A stretch of DNA of 64,000 nucleotides from Haberlea rhodopensis (Eukaryota > Streptophyta > Magnoliopsida > Lamiales > Gesneriaceae), in NCBI GenBank assembly GCA_907163345.1, contig CAJQUN010000008.1, forward strand, positions 12,835,191 to 12,899,190, written 5' to 3'. The stretch's first letter is position 1, and every line of letters starts with the position of its first letter. Positions 21,341 through 33,769 of the stretch are shown here, one piece after another. A program made the position numbers and the translations under genes. The notes under the pieces are model-generated. The model was not told the origin of the DNA. It did no database searches and worked only from the letters and a program-made list of their open reading frames with translations.

Positions 21341-24300
21341 TCAATATGATCCTCTTCCGATCACCCCTTTCACTTTATAAGGACCTTCCCACTTTGGTGC
21401 TAGTTTCTTTACGTCGCCAGCTGGATTAGTTCTCCGCAACAACAGGTCTCCTTCCTGAAATGTTCTCGGGCGAACCCTTTGGTTGTAGGCATTGGTTATC
21501 CTCAGTTTATACATTTCAGTTTGTGTCACAACTCGTTCTCTTAACCTTTCAATCCCATCCAATTCTAACTTCCTTATATCTTAATTAATTTCGGGATTAT
21601 AGCTTTGTACTCGAAGAGATTCGACTCCAATTTCCACCGGGATAAGGGCTTCTGAACCATATACGAGACTGTAAGGGGTTTCTCCCGTAGATACCCAATG
21701 TGTTGTTCCGTATGCCCACAGGACACCAGGTAACTCGTTCACCCATGCTCCTCGAGCTCCTTCTAGCTTTGTTTTAATCCCGTGCAGTAAAATCCGATTA
21801 GTCACTTCAGCCTGTCCATTAGCTTGAGGACAAGCTACTGATGTGAACACTTGTTTAATTTTCATATCATTGCACCACTCTTGCACTTTTCGTCCCTGAA
21901 ATTGCCTTCCATTATCGGAAATTAACCTCCTCGATATTCCGAACCGACATACTATGCTTCTCCATAAGAATCTGATGACCTCTTCTACAGTTATCTTTGC
22001 TATGGGCTTCTATCCATTTGATGAAATATTCAACCGCAACTAGAAGAAACATCCTTTGCCCCGCCGCGGGGGGAAAAGGTCCAACAATGTCCATTCCCTA
22101 CTGGTCGAAGGGACATGGTATGATAATGTTATTTAGTACTTCGGCCGGTACCTGGGATAAATTGGCGTGCTTCTGGCAATTATTGCATTTTTTTACAATC
22201 CCCTCGGCATCCTCTCTCGCTGTGGGCCAATAGTATCAGGACCGAAGAGCTTTCTGGTATAACATATTGGCCCCAGGTGGTTACCACAACAGCCACCGTG
22301 AATTTCCCTTAGCAAATGTTCCCCTTGTTGGACTGAAGTGCATTGTAGAAAAGGGGTTGAGAAGCCCCTCTTAAACAACCTACCTTCGATCAATACAAAA
22401 CGATTTTCCTTTATCTTCACCTGAGCAGCTTCTTTTCACCCGAGCATCTTCTTTGGGATCTGATGGCAAACTTCGTCTTCAGGAACTTAATGATTTGCTC
22501 ACGCCAGTTAGCCATAATACATGGTTCCAAACTCATTATGCTATTGACAGACATGTGGGAGATCAAAAGTTCTTGCACTAATACATTCCTGTTTTTCCAT
22601 TCATGGATTGAGCTGGCCAATTTTGCCAATTCATCGGCTCCGCCAATTTATTCCCTAGGTACATGTGTTAACTTTATTTCTTGGAATTGATTCATCAATG
22701 TTCGAGCATTCTCCACATATTTTTTGAGCTTTTCCTCCTTCACTTTGTATATTACATTCACTTGTTACGAGCATGGAATCCATAAATGCTACCACCTTCC
22801 GAGCTCCAACATCCAACGTTATTCAAAAACCAGAGATAAGGGCCTCGAATTCAGTCTCATTATTTGAGGAATGAAAACCAAACTGGATGGCCACTTTGAT
22901 TTCCTCTCCTTCGGGACCAATGAGTTTCCCGCACCACTTCCCAATTGAGTGGATGATCCATCTACATACAAGCTCAACTCATTCTCCTCGGGGATGTGGG
23001 TCACCTCCACTAGGAAATCTGATAAGGCTTGAGCTTTGATTGTAGTTCGGGGCTAATAAGAAATATCAAACTCACTCAGCTCGGTGGCCGACTTCACCAT
23101 CCGTCCCGATATTTAGGCTTTAGAATACACTCTTCCCAGCGGGGTGTTTGTCACTACCATGATGGGATGAGATAAAAAGTATGGTCGAAGCCTCTCGCTA
23201 TGGTTACTAGGGCTAAAGCCAATTTCTCGACTTCAGGGTATCTTTGCTCTGCTCCTTGTAGTGCTCGACTAACATAATACACTGGCCACTGGTGCCCTGA
23301 TTTCTCTTTTACCAATACCGAGCTGATGATCTCCTCGGTCACAGACAAATAGACAAGGAGTGTATCATCATGCTCGGGTTTGTTCATTTGTGGTAATTGA
23401 GCCAAATACTCTTTCAAATCCTCGAAGGCTTTTTGGCATTGGTCATCCCATTCGAATCGAATTCCTTGTCTTAAGGCCTTAAAGAAAGGCAAACTCCTAT
23501 CGACTGAATGCGATATGAAGCGACTCAAAGCAGCTATTCTTCCTGCCAACCTCTGTACTTCGTTCAACGTCCGAGGAGGATTCATCTCCTGAATTGCTCG
23601 GATATTCTCGGGATTGGCCTCAACACCTCTTTCAGTAACCATGTATCCCATGAACTTTCCACTATGTATTCCGAATATGCATCTGGCAGGATTCAACTTC
23701 ATGTCAAACTTCGGCAAAGTATCAAAGACCTCATCCATATCATCAATTAGATTTTGCACCATCTTGCTCTTGATAAGGACATCATCCACGTACACTTCTA
23801 CATTCCGTCATATATGATCTTTGAACATTTTATCCATCAGCCTTTGATAAGTGGCCCCATCATTTTTTAAGCCAAAGGGTATGACTACGTAACAAAAAGT
23901 TCATCCTGCTGTCACAAAGCTGACTTTTGACTGATCTTCCTGAGCCAAAAGGACTTGATGATATCCCTGATAAGCATCCATAAGACATAGCAGTTCATGC
24001 CCTGTAGTAGAATCCACTAGCTGATCGATCCTCGACAGCGGGTAGCAATCCTTGGGACACGCTTTATTAACATCTCGGAAGTCCACACACATCCTCCATT
24101 TATCTCCTGGCTTGGGTACTAGGACTTCATTTGAAAGCCATGTGGGGAAACTGATTTTCCGTACGTGGCCTGCTCTCAGCAATTCTTCTACTTGCTTGGC
24201 AATAATTGCATCCTTCTCGGGCCCAAAATGCCTCATTTTCTGATTGATTGCCCGAGCGTCAGGATCAACATTAAGATGGTGTTCGGCAATCTCTGGCTTT

Positions 24301-24660
24301 ATCCCGACTAAGTCAGATGTACTCCAAGCGAACAATCCACATTCTGACTCAAGCAATCAATCACCCTTCTCTGCAACTCGGGACCTAACTGGGATCCCAC
24401 TCAGGTGGTTTGAGTAGAATCACCCAGTTCGATTGCTAGAAACTCCTCCGCGGGAGTTACTCGCTCCTCAACCTCCATCTTTTCATGCTTCCTCTTACTG
24501 TTTTCTCCTCGGTTGCCCACTCTTTCTTCTGTTCTTTCTCTTGCCTCAATTCTTGCACATAACATTTTCTCGAGGAGTTTTGATCTCCTCTAACTTGCCC
24601 CACTTCCTCACCGACCGAAAATTTTATTGCTAGGTGATAAGTAGATGCCACTGCCTGAAA
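21341..24660 (-). pseudogene. Gypsy pol remnant (PR end, RT, RNase H, aRNase H, integrase)
   Basis: Reading on the minus strand: the end of the protease with STYHLAIKF and VRGDQ (about 24,650-24,560); reverse transcriptase with WRMCVDFRDVNKACPKD (around 24,100) and YVDD at about 23,790; the linked RNase H with VYYVSRALQGAEQRYPEVEK (near 23,270); a second RNase H-like segment with LYVDGSSTQLGSGAG (about 22,980); the zinc-binding and core regions of integrase (22,420-21,581), including DIVGPFPPA and ANGQAEVTNR; and the integrase C-terminus with EGDLLLRR and APKWEGPYKV (to 21,341). Many frameshifts separate these blocks. No intact protein can be made. Confidence 0.9.
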
Positions 24661-24790
24661 AGCAACTAATGCTGGTCCGATCTAATCCCCGATTCAAAAA
24701 TTTCGAAACAATGGACTTTGGCGTTCACCAAGTCCGATCTAATCCCCGATTCAAAAATTTTGAATCATCGCCCTACCCACGCCCGAATCA
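24661..24790 (-). repeat. Duplicated fragment of the antisense gene fused to the gypsy protease end
   Basis: A block reading, on the minus strand, GAATCGGGGATTAGATCGGA occurs twice (about 24,665-24,715 and 24,715-24,775). Between the copies lies ACTTGGTGAACGCCAAAGTCC. These words match the antisense gene at about 18,155-18,215. Here they sit on the same strand as pol, directly upstream of the protease end, so the 5' side of the gypsy element was replaced by a rearranged piece of a related element. Confidence 0.7.
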
Positions 24791-25060
24791 CCGAATTTGA
24801 GCCAGAACGACTGGCGGTCACTATACGCATAAACATGGTTGTGCTCCTAGTCGCGAAGTGGCGTCCAGGCTGGTTCGTTTTTTGGACGAGGGTGCACAGA
24901 TGTTGTTCTTCATCCCAGAAGCTTTGATGGCTGCTAGTATTTGGGAGAAAATGTAATCCCAGAAGAAATTCATCCAAATGGTGAAATCGAAGCCTTTGTT
25001 TTTGGGTATTTTCAGAACATGGTTTTCAATATTATAATAAGAAGGTTGAATCTTTAAGCA
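24791..25060. other. Unidentified sequence between gypsy remnant and hAT-like element
   Basis: About 270 bp with more balanced base composition than its surroundings. Short frames exist on both strands, but none shows a domain I recognise. It could be a relic of a captured gene or an unrecognised part of a repeat. Confidence 0.3.
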
Positions 25061-25964
25061 TATCCATGTATACATGACCGCGATTTAATATATACCGTGG
25101 CCCGGCCCGTATCCGTAATTGGTCAACGGACCCGTTAATCGTTGATCGGGTTTGACGGGTTCAAACCGTAATTGGCCCGTTACTATACGGGTGGTTACGG
25201 TTCACGGTCGCGAAAATCGTGGAACCGCCAGTTCGAACCGCCGGTATTGAACCGCCGGTTCCACGATTTTTTTAAATGTTTATTTTTAAAATCAAAATAT
25301 GTTGATGAAGATTCAAACTCTTAACTTCCAACATGTATAGACAGCTTTTTACAACTACGCTATCGTCTTGTTTATTTTATTTTAGATAATATAATTATAT
25401 ATGCTAACAAACAATATATATTATACATGTAATGATAACTATTTTATAAAATATAAATAAAAATTATCTAGAAAAATATGTTATGTTCTTAAATAAATAT
25501 CGTAAAATAGAAACAAACTATAGCAAAGTAAAAATAGAAAATGCTAGATAAATTCATAAAAACTAAAGAAATAGTGGTTGCAAAATAAAATATTATAATA
25601 ATTGAGTAAATTATTATAAACAAATATATTATATATATTTTAATTATTCTACAAGCACTTTATGTTCATTATTTGATTTACATTATATAACAATTAAATA
25701 AATATATCCCACAATATGACTTACCATAGAAACTAGATAATGTGATATTTGATTAATTAAAACTTTTAATAATTTTCTTATAATAATTTGGGAACAACGT
25801 ATTGAATTGATAATTCACTAACTTTATATTATATAAATTAATAACTTCTAATTGATAATCAAAAATCTCATTACTGACTCTTTTTAATATAATAAGAACT
25901 TTTGTGTTTTTTTCTTGTAGATAAATAACAAATAATTCAATGTTATATTCGTCGATTTCATATT

Positions 25965-26973
25965 TAATTAGTATCGTAATTGTAAATGTTTCATACCAAT
26001 ATCATTTGTAATTAGTACCAAAGTTGTATAGGTTTCATACCAGTTTCATACGTTATTAGTATCATAATCATAAATGATTCATACCAATATCATTTGTAAT
26101 TAGTATCAAAGTTGTATATGTTTCATACTAATTTCATATGTAATTAGTACCATAGTTGAAAATGTTTCGTACCAATATCATTTGTAATTAGTATCATAAT
26201 TGTAAATGTTTCATACCAATATCATTTGGTATTAATACCAACTTTGTATAGGTTTCATACCAATTTCGTATGTAATTAGTACCATAATTGTAAAGATTTC
26301 ATACTAATTTCATATGTAATTAGTACCATAATTGTAAATGATTCATAGAAATATCATGTGTAATTAGTACCATAATTGTAAATGTTTCATAGAAATATCA
26401 TATGTAATTAGTACCATAATTGTAAATGTTACATTTATAGAAATATCATATGTAATTAGTACCATAATTGTAAATGTTTCATATTAATATCATTTGTAAT
26501 TAGTACCAAAGTTGTATGTGTTTCATACCAATTTATATGTACTTAGTGCCATAATTGTAAATGTTTCAATACAAATTTCATTTGTATTTAGACCAAAGTT
26601 GTATATGTTTCATACCAATTTCATATGTAATTAGTACCATAATTGTAAATGTTTCATATCAATACCATTTTTAATTAGTACAAAAGTTGTATAAGTTTCA
26701 TACCAATTTCATATGTAATTAGTACCATAATTGTAAATGTTTCATACCAATATCATATGTATCTAGTACCAAAATTGTAAAGGTTTCATGACAAGTTCAT
26801 ATGTAGTAAGTACCAAAGTTGTATAAGTTTCATACCAATTTCATATGTAATTAGTACAATAATTGTAAATGCTTCAATAACAATTTCATTTGTAATTAGA
26901 CAGAAGTTGTATTTGTTTCATACCAATTTCATATGTAATTAGTACCATAATTGTATTTCATGCCAATATCATT
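25965..26973. repeat. 44-bp minisatellite inside the hAT-like element, left part
   Basis: About 23 tandem copies of a 44-bp unit of the type AATTAGTACCATAATTGTAA followed by ATGTTTCATACCAATTTCAT and ATGT. Two subtypes, one with ATAATTGTAAATG and one with AAAGTTGTATAGG, tend to alternate at the start, suggesting an 88-bp dimer period. The array is cut by Copia-D and resumes at 55,674. Confidence 0.92.
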
Positions 26974-28774
26974 TGTTGAGCCTTAAACGCATCGTTGAGT
27001 TTAATGCTTAATTAATCTCCAAATTATTTTTGGCTTTTGATGATCAACAAAAACTTGCATTTGTAATGTGTCTACTTAGTGTACAGGGTTATATTGATAA
27101 ATTGGTTGGGAAGACCAATGGAAGAGGACTCAAGTTACAAAATGACATTTGCGAGTTCATAGGACAAGCGGTGAATTTTATCAATAAAGATATTGAGCTT
27201 GGACGAGAAGGAATGACATCTATGAACAACCAAATCAATTGTTCAACATATGTGGAATGATGTTGGAACAATATCTTATGATGGGATGAAGACCCACGAA
27301 CCAATGGTCCGTTGGTGCAAATTCGTATACAAGCCAATTGGAGTGCAGTGCAGTGTTTTGATTATATCTCTTCGCTCGATGATCCAAATTATGTGAATCC
27401 AAAGAGGTTGGAAAGCGAACTCAATATGCTAGATTTCATATTCAAACATCTCAATCCAATTCGGATTGCATCATGGAGCAAAAAGGCATGGAAGTGATAG
27501 CAAGTGCAGATTGAAGCAAGGTTGGAGCAGCTGTAGCATTTTGGGTGTAACATCTTCATACCTTAATGAAATTCGATGATTTGGTGTCCACGCATAGCTA
27601 AGAGGAAGTGATACAACTTTGATGTTTACCACTTTTCCCAGAAACGAGCTTAAGATGGGAAAAAGTGCAAAGTTTGAAGTTTTTAAAATCTGGGAAGATA
27701 GTTTCAGGCGATGGGAGCCATCACCTCAGGCTATCCGAGCCACGCAGCGCACCATCGACTGAAGCGATGGCACGAGCGTGTACCTGGCGATCTGGATCGC
27801 CCCAGGCGATGCATGGAATGCTTGAGGCGATCCAGAATGTTTCCTAAGGCAATTTTTCAAGGTGGGATCGCCTCAGGCGATGCACGGAACTCCCGAGGCA
27901 ATCCATAACTTTACCTATGGCATTTTTATTTAATGGAGATCGTCCCAGGCGATGGCGATCTGGGCTAGATTTGACCGTTAAGGCTTGGCGATGGAGATCG
28001 TCCGAGGGAATGGACGAGGCGATGGAGCGCATTTTTGGTCCAAAATTGTTGCTAACGGCTATAAACGGATAGTATGACCTTTGGGAGCCTCCTACACTAT
28101 AAATATGGATAATTGGCCTCAAGTTGAAGACAGGAAACAAAATGATACAATACAAGAAAGCTTTGTTCAATTAAATTCAATCTAGCACATTTGTGTTGTA
28201 TTGAGAGTTTGTAATTCATTTCTTGTGTGAGAGCTTTTGTTCTTCATTTGGTTACACCGTGAAGATATTATTTGAATCGTTGTAAGGTCCTCCAACACCG
28301 ACGCAAGTTGGAAATTGTATAAAGTATCAACAAGTGAAGTTGGTGCATGTTTGTGGCTATCCTTGGAGACCTTAAGGCCAAGAAGACTCGTGAAGAGTGT
28401 GTGACTCGGGAAAAATTTGGAAAAATTTGTTTCTGGCTATCCTTTGAGCCCTTAAGGCCAAGAAGACTCGTGAAGAGTGTGTGACTCGGGAAGAGTTTTT
28501 TTGTGGCTAACTTGGAGTCCTCAAGGCCAAGATCAAAGTGTTCTAGTGGAACCTCGGTTGGAAGTTTTCTAACTGGGAATAGGAGACGTAGACGATTTAT
28601 CGCCGAACTTCTATAACAAATATTTGTGTTCTTTATTGCTTTATTTACATTATGCATTTATTCATTTATTGATTGACTTGAAGTCTTCCGCAGCGCAAAC
28701 TCGACTTTTGCAAAATCACTTTAAATCGCTAAAGTAGCCAAGGAACCTCATTCACCCCCTCTTCGGTTCCAACA
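26974..28774 (+). repeat. Copia-D 5' LTR
   Basis: TGTTGAGCCTTAAACG to TTCGGTTCCAACA, 1,801 bp, TG/CA ends. TATAAATA lies at 28,098-28,105. U3 (27,700-28,030) is dense in GGCGAT and ATCGCC words in both orientations. The U5 side has three direct copies of a roughly 65-bp unit containing AAGAAGACTCGTGAAGAGTG (28,350-28,540). Confidence 0.92.
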
Positions 28775-28776
28775 AG

Positions 28777-28788
28777 TGGTATCAGAGC
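28777..28788 (+). promoter_or_regulatory. Copia-D primer-binding site
   Basis: TGGTATCAGAGC, complementary to the 3' end of the initiator methionine tRNA, lies two bases after the LTR. It is the standard minus-strand primer site of plant copia elements. Confidence 0.9.
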
Positions 28789-28820
28789 CATTTGGTTTTT
28801 ATTTTTAAACCAAATTTTTT

Positions 28821-30454
28821 ATGGCTAATCTAGCAAGTGAGTTTGCTCAAGGTCAATCGACCAATCGACCTCAGTTCTTCACGGGAAATAACTACGGATA
28901 TTGGAAGAATAAAATTTCTCTATATATTCAATCTGTAGATTATGATCTATGGAAGATTATTGTGAAAGGTCCACATACTCCTTTAAAGTAAGTTGAGGGA
29001 AAGAATGTTCCCAAAGAGATGAACGATTTTACAAAAGCGGATATGATTTTAATCTCTCAAAATGCTAAATCAAATAATATTTTGCATTGTGCTTTAGATA
29101 TGAAGGAATACAACCGCAATTCGATGTGCTCAACCGCCAAGAAGATTTGGGACAAACTACAAATTTGTCATGAGGGCACAAACCAAGTGAAAGAGACAAA
29201 GATCGATCTCTTGCAACTCAAGTACGAGACCTTTGAGATGGAGTCCGGAGAAAATGTTGATTCAATGTTTAGAAGGCTCACTCAAATCATCAATGAGCTT
29301 GCACAACTTGGTGAAAAATATCCTTCCAATCAAGTATGGAGAAGAGCACTAAGAGCTTTGCCTAAGGAATGGGATGCCAAGAGGACGGCAATCATCAAGT
29401 CCAACAAATGAGATAGTGAATCATATGATCTTGATGAACTGAACATTGGTGACTCATGAGTTTGAAGTGTCAACTCGTAAGGAAATAAAGAAGGAGGAAG
29501 ATAAACCTAAAGGAAAGGGGATTGCCTTGCTCGGAAAGAAAGCACAATCCGATGACGAAGATGATGGGGAGATGGCATTGTTCACATGAAGGTTCAAGAA
29601 GTTCTATAATAAATACAACAAGCTAAAGACCTCCGGTGCCACCGACTATAATCCCAAACAAGAGGTAACTGTTTCAATTGTCAATATAAAGGCCATTATG
29701 CTAATGAATGTCCTAGGAAGAAGAATGTGGACAAGGGGAAGAAGAAAGCTCTAATGGCTACATGGAGTGATAGTGACTCCGATGATGAAGATGTAGCTAA
29801 TCTTTGTCTAATGGCTCTTGGAAATGAAGAATAAGATGATGATGATGAGGTACCTCTTATGATGAATTACTTGATTCATATAATGAACTTATCGATTGTC
29901 TTGGTAGAAGTAAGAAGAGCAACAAATTGCTCAAACTAGACTTGGCTAAGAAGGAAGAAGAAAATATCGTTTTAGAAAATCAAGTACATGATTTAAAGAC
30001 ATTCTTTGCCAAGTTTAGTGATAACAGTTTAAAGTTGGAAGAATTGCTTGGCTTGCAACAATATAGCTTCGATAGAGCCGGACTAGGCTTTTCAAGCAAA
30101 TCAAAAATATTTTCAAGCTTGTTGGCTAAAGCTAAGCATAATTCCACTACTTACACTTATTGTTGTAAGGTTGGACATATAAGAAACAAATGTAGATTTG
30201 TTAAAAATCAATACCAACCAAATAAGAGGTGGAAATGGATTCCAAAGGAATGGATGAAAGCTAACCCGCAAGGACCCAAAAATAAAATGGGTACCAAAGA
30301 TCCTCCAATTAAAAACTTGTTTTGTATGAACAACAAAGGGATCGAGGATGAATGCACTAGCACCTCAAGGGAGGAAACTATCAAATGCACCACAATAGAG
30401 GAAGCACGAGGTATAGGACCGATGATAAGAACTTACTCTTGTCATCCAAGGTAA
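28821..30454 (+). pseudogene. Copia-D gag (broken)
   Basis: Starts MANLASEFAQGQ with the FFTGNNYGYWKNKI motif of copia gag. A gag domain with STAKKIWDKLQICHEG and LRALPKEWDAKRTAI (29,019-29,411), a degenerate CCHC knuckle near 29,675 (NCQYKGHYANEC), an acidic stretch, a coiled coil near 29,930, and a second knuckle-like CCKVGHIRNKC (about 30,160) follow. Stops occur at 28,989 and 29,409, with further breaks near 29,455, 29,587, 29,665 and 29,833. The tail WKWIPKEWMKANPQGPKNKM is typical of the gag-pol junction, but no protease or other pol domain follows. Confidence 0.85.
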
Positions 30455-32502
30455 ATTTATTTTAAGCATCATAGTAGCATAATTAGCTCTTTTGCTTGGT
30501 TAATATTCCTTGAATTGCATATCATGATCATGTGATGAAATTCAATTACTTTGAAGGTGATCTTTGAGAAATTGAGTTTTGAGTACATTAATATGATATC
30601 ATATTTAGAGGGAGCTAATTATATTTTTCTTATGCATTTAAGCAATTGCAAAATTTCATTGGCACAAATTAATTGTGACCAATAAATTGTGGGGCTCAAT
30701 ATTCATTTGTAGTGCATTGTATTTCCCCTTAGCATATGCATATTTGTATGATTCTTAACTGAGTAAAAACTTGTATAACCATACTTATGTGTCTATACGA
30801 TTGAATTTTGTAAATTGAGTCATTATTGGATGGTTAAACATGGTATAACTAGATTACATGCTCAATATAGTTATTGCCCAAGTTAATGCTTAAATGTTTA
30901 TTACGTGTTGACTTCACATGATGATGTTCTCTTGCTTACATATTAAATTATATGATTATGTGATTGCATGTTTAAATTTGTCTGATGCATGTGTTATATA
31001 TGTGAGTTGATATGCAATTGCTCAAACAATTGTGGTTATAGGAGTTGGTTTAGAACTTTGCCTATCAGTATTCTCCTATAACTTAAATGATCTTGATCTC
31101 ATCATATATGCTTTAATTTAGTTGATATCTCAATACATTGATGAGTTGAGAACTTCTTCTTGAGCATGCTAATTTGTAGGCTTAGTCTTGTGATACCATG
31201 TTATAAATTGTTTGAGACTTTACCATGAGCTTTAAAAAGTTTCTTCATGATGCTATAATTGTTTTATGCTTAAATACATGAAGGTATTTGATCAAAACAT
31301 GTTATATGTGCTTAAATTTTCATCTTGCCCCTAAACAAGTTTTGATTGTTTCAACATGGGCTCTAATTTGTTATACTTGATCATGAGCATGTTGAGTTTG
31401 GTGTCAAAGCTATGAGTTGACAAATTTTGATGTTTAGAAAGCTTTGACTTATGTAAGATAATTTAATTATATGATCTTTTTATATTTATCATGTTTCAGT
31501 TTGTTAAGATCATTAATTGTATAAAGCATGTTATATGTGATTTAATTGCTTAGAAGAACTTAGTTTAGCTCATTCACTTTCAATTAAATTGATTACATGC
31601 CACTATGCTTAAGTGTAACTTGTAATTGATTGAGCATGAGATTATTTGAATAAGTTATATGCTTAAATTTTGATTACATTATGTTATTATGCATTAACCA
31701 ACTTAAAATTCTTTGTATGATGCTAAATCTATTATGTGCCTTGACTTCACTTGAATATGCAATGTGCAATTTAATTCAATGTAATTAAGCATGTTTCAAT
31801 TGTTTAGATGTTCAATCTTGGATCATAGGATTATGGCTTAAGAATTTTATATATCTTTGTTGTTTCTATGGCCTAAATGATTTTGCTCTCATCACATGTA
31901 TCTTATTAACTTATCAATTGTTTATGATGATACATTGAGCAATTTAATGTTTATTGAGTGTGAATGCATGAATTTTTGTGGAACATATGCACGCTTTGCA
32001 CATTTAGAATTCATTCGCATGTTGTTGCATTGCCTTAAACACATTTTGCCTTCCTCTCAATGATTTGATCTTAAGCTTAAATGATTTTCATTTTGCCTCT
32101 CATGCGCATATGATATCTTACTTTGAAGAGTTCAAATGGATTTGATTTCGTTGGCAATTTATTAAGCAATTGTAATGCATGCATTGAATTTATACTTGTT
32201 ATGGCTATTACATGCTTGATGAGGAACATGTGCTTATTTTAGACTTTGGCATTGTGTCAATATATATTTGTGATATATTCTCTTGATTGTTTATTTGAAC
32301 ATTGTGCTTTTTGGTTATCACAAAAAGGGGGAGAATTTTGTAGTAAACTTGAAGCTTAATACATACATGTTTTGAGGGGAGAGATCTTGAATATGCTTTT
32401 CTTGGTTAAATTTGTAAGTGCTATGCATTTGTTGAGGGGGAGCCTTATTTATTCTTATTTCATGCATATTTCATTTACAAGTTTACCAAGTTTTGTGATC
32501 AT
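30455..32502. other. Copia-D internal non-coding region
   Basis: About 2.05 kb where pol would be expected. It is AT-rich, full of stops in all frames, with recurrent short words such as GATCATGAGCATG, GCTTAAAT and TTAAATTGATTACATG. No protein similarity is visible. AAAAAGGGGGAGAATTTTG near 32,322 resembles a polypurine tract and may be a relic. The true one (AAAAAGGAGGAGAT, about 32,504-32,517) adjoins the 3' LTR. Confidence 0.7.
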
Positions 32503-32517
32503 CAAAAAGGAGGAGAT

Positions 32518-32769
32518 TGTTGAGCCTTAAACGGATTATTGAGTTAATGCTTAATTAATCTCCAAATTATTTATGGGTCTTGATGATCAACAAAACTTGC
32601 ATTTGTTGTACTAATGTGTCTACTTAGTGTACAGGGTTAGATTGATAAATGGCTATGAAGACTAATGGAAGAAGACTCAAGTTACACAATGACATTTGCG
32701 AGTTCATAGGACAAGCGGTGAATTTTATCAAGGAATTATTGAGCTTGGACGAGAAGGAATGACATCTAT
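32518..32769 (+). repeat. Copia-D 3' LTR, left piece
   Basis: First 252 bp of the 3' LTR, starting TGTTGAGCCTTAAACGG. It ends at the Copia-3 target duplication TCTAT (32,765-32,769). The remainder is at 54,086-55,668. Confidence 0.92.
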
Positions 32770-33769
32770 TGTTAGTTCCGGACCTTATCGATGAGATTTT
32801 AAAGATGACAAAACATATCAGACCGGATCGAGAGAAATCAGACTGACCAGATCGATCGCTCAAAACAGATCAAGCTGATGAGGCATATCGCATATCAGAC
32901 TAGATCGAGAGAAATCAGACTGACCATATCGATCGCTCAAAACAGATCAAGTTGATGAGGCATATCGCATATCAGACCAGATCGATAGAAAACAGACTGA
33001 CTAGATCAAAGCCTCAGATCGATCTCAACCTATATCAGATCAGAGCAGTCAAGGATGAATAAAGATTGGTTCTTCAGTCCGAATCATTAACAGCTATTTA
33101 TTGAAGCATTTAATGTCGCAATTAATGCTGAAAAAGACCTTAGACTGAAGATTACCATAAAAGGTAAGAAGACAAAGAAGAGCTTACCTGACAGTCGCCG
33201 AAAGCATGAACCAGAATGGCAAGTACCTTAAAGAAGAAGACTGTAGCTTACTCAGAGTATAAGCAGAGTCAAAAGTTGCACATTAAGGGAATAATGTCGT
33301 TGGTACATGCAACTATAAAAGGATGCATCAGAAGATCTCAAGCAGACTCTCGCTGATCAATCGAAAAACGCACAAGAAAGCAAAACAGCACAAGCTTACA
33401 AGCTCAGAAGCTCTCGAGCTGAAATTCTTCTTAAGCACGAATACATTGTAATATTTGATCATTTTAGGATCACTGTGTGCATAGACAGAAGTCTATCTTG
33501 TGTATTCTGTATTGAAAGATAGAAGTGAGAAATTATTGTAACTGTCAGACAGTGTGTCTGAACAGATCGAGTGACTAGGAGTTTCAGTCTGGTAGTGAGG
33601 TAAATCCAGCTGAATCGGGTTTGTACAACAGGATTGTATAAATCAAAGTCTTCTAGTGGAAACCTTCCTTAATTGGAAGAAGGGGAGACGTAGAAGGATT
33701 ACACCACCTTCGAACTTCCAGAAACATATTCTGTGTCTTATCATTCTGTACTCGTTCTGTTATTCAAAG
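32770..33769 (+). repeat. Copia-3 5' LTR, left piece
   Basis: First 1,000 bp of the LTR, from TGTTAGTTCCGG to TTATTCAAAG, with TATAAAA at 33,314-33,320. U3 carries three tandem copies (the third truncated) of a roughly 84-bp unit with AGACTGACCAGATCGATCGC. The last five bases CAAAG are the target duplication of Copia-2. Confidence 0.95.

Larger units (their letters stand above)
16984..24660 (-). mobile_element. Partial Ty3/gypsy element (Tat-like), minus strand
   Basis: In element orientation, from 24,660 down: end of protease, reverse transcriptase, RNase H, a second archaeal-type RNase H, integrase, a tandem-repeat 3' region, an antisense gene, polypurine tract and 3' LTR. The 5' LTR, gag and most of the protease are missing. 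The double RNase H, the tandem repeats after pol and the extra antisense gene are features known for the Tat lineage (Ogre, Retand, Grande and relatives), so I place it there by inference. All pol pieces are broken by frameshifts and stops. Confidence 0.8.

Noticed and set aside
24821..25075. Small genes on the minus strand in the 24.8-25.1 kb segment
   Set aside because: No recognisable domain, no promoter or splice signals, and the frames cross the transposon boundary.
25069..25300. Outer element as a Mutator-type transposon with a 9-bp duplication
   Set aside because: Taking 9 bp puts the terminal inverted repeats one base out of register. With 8 bp, 12 of 14 positions match, as expected for hAT.
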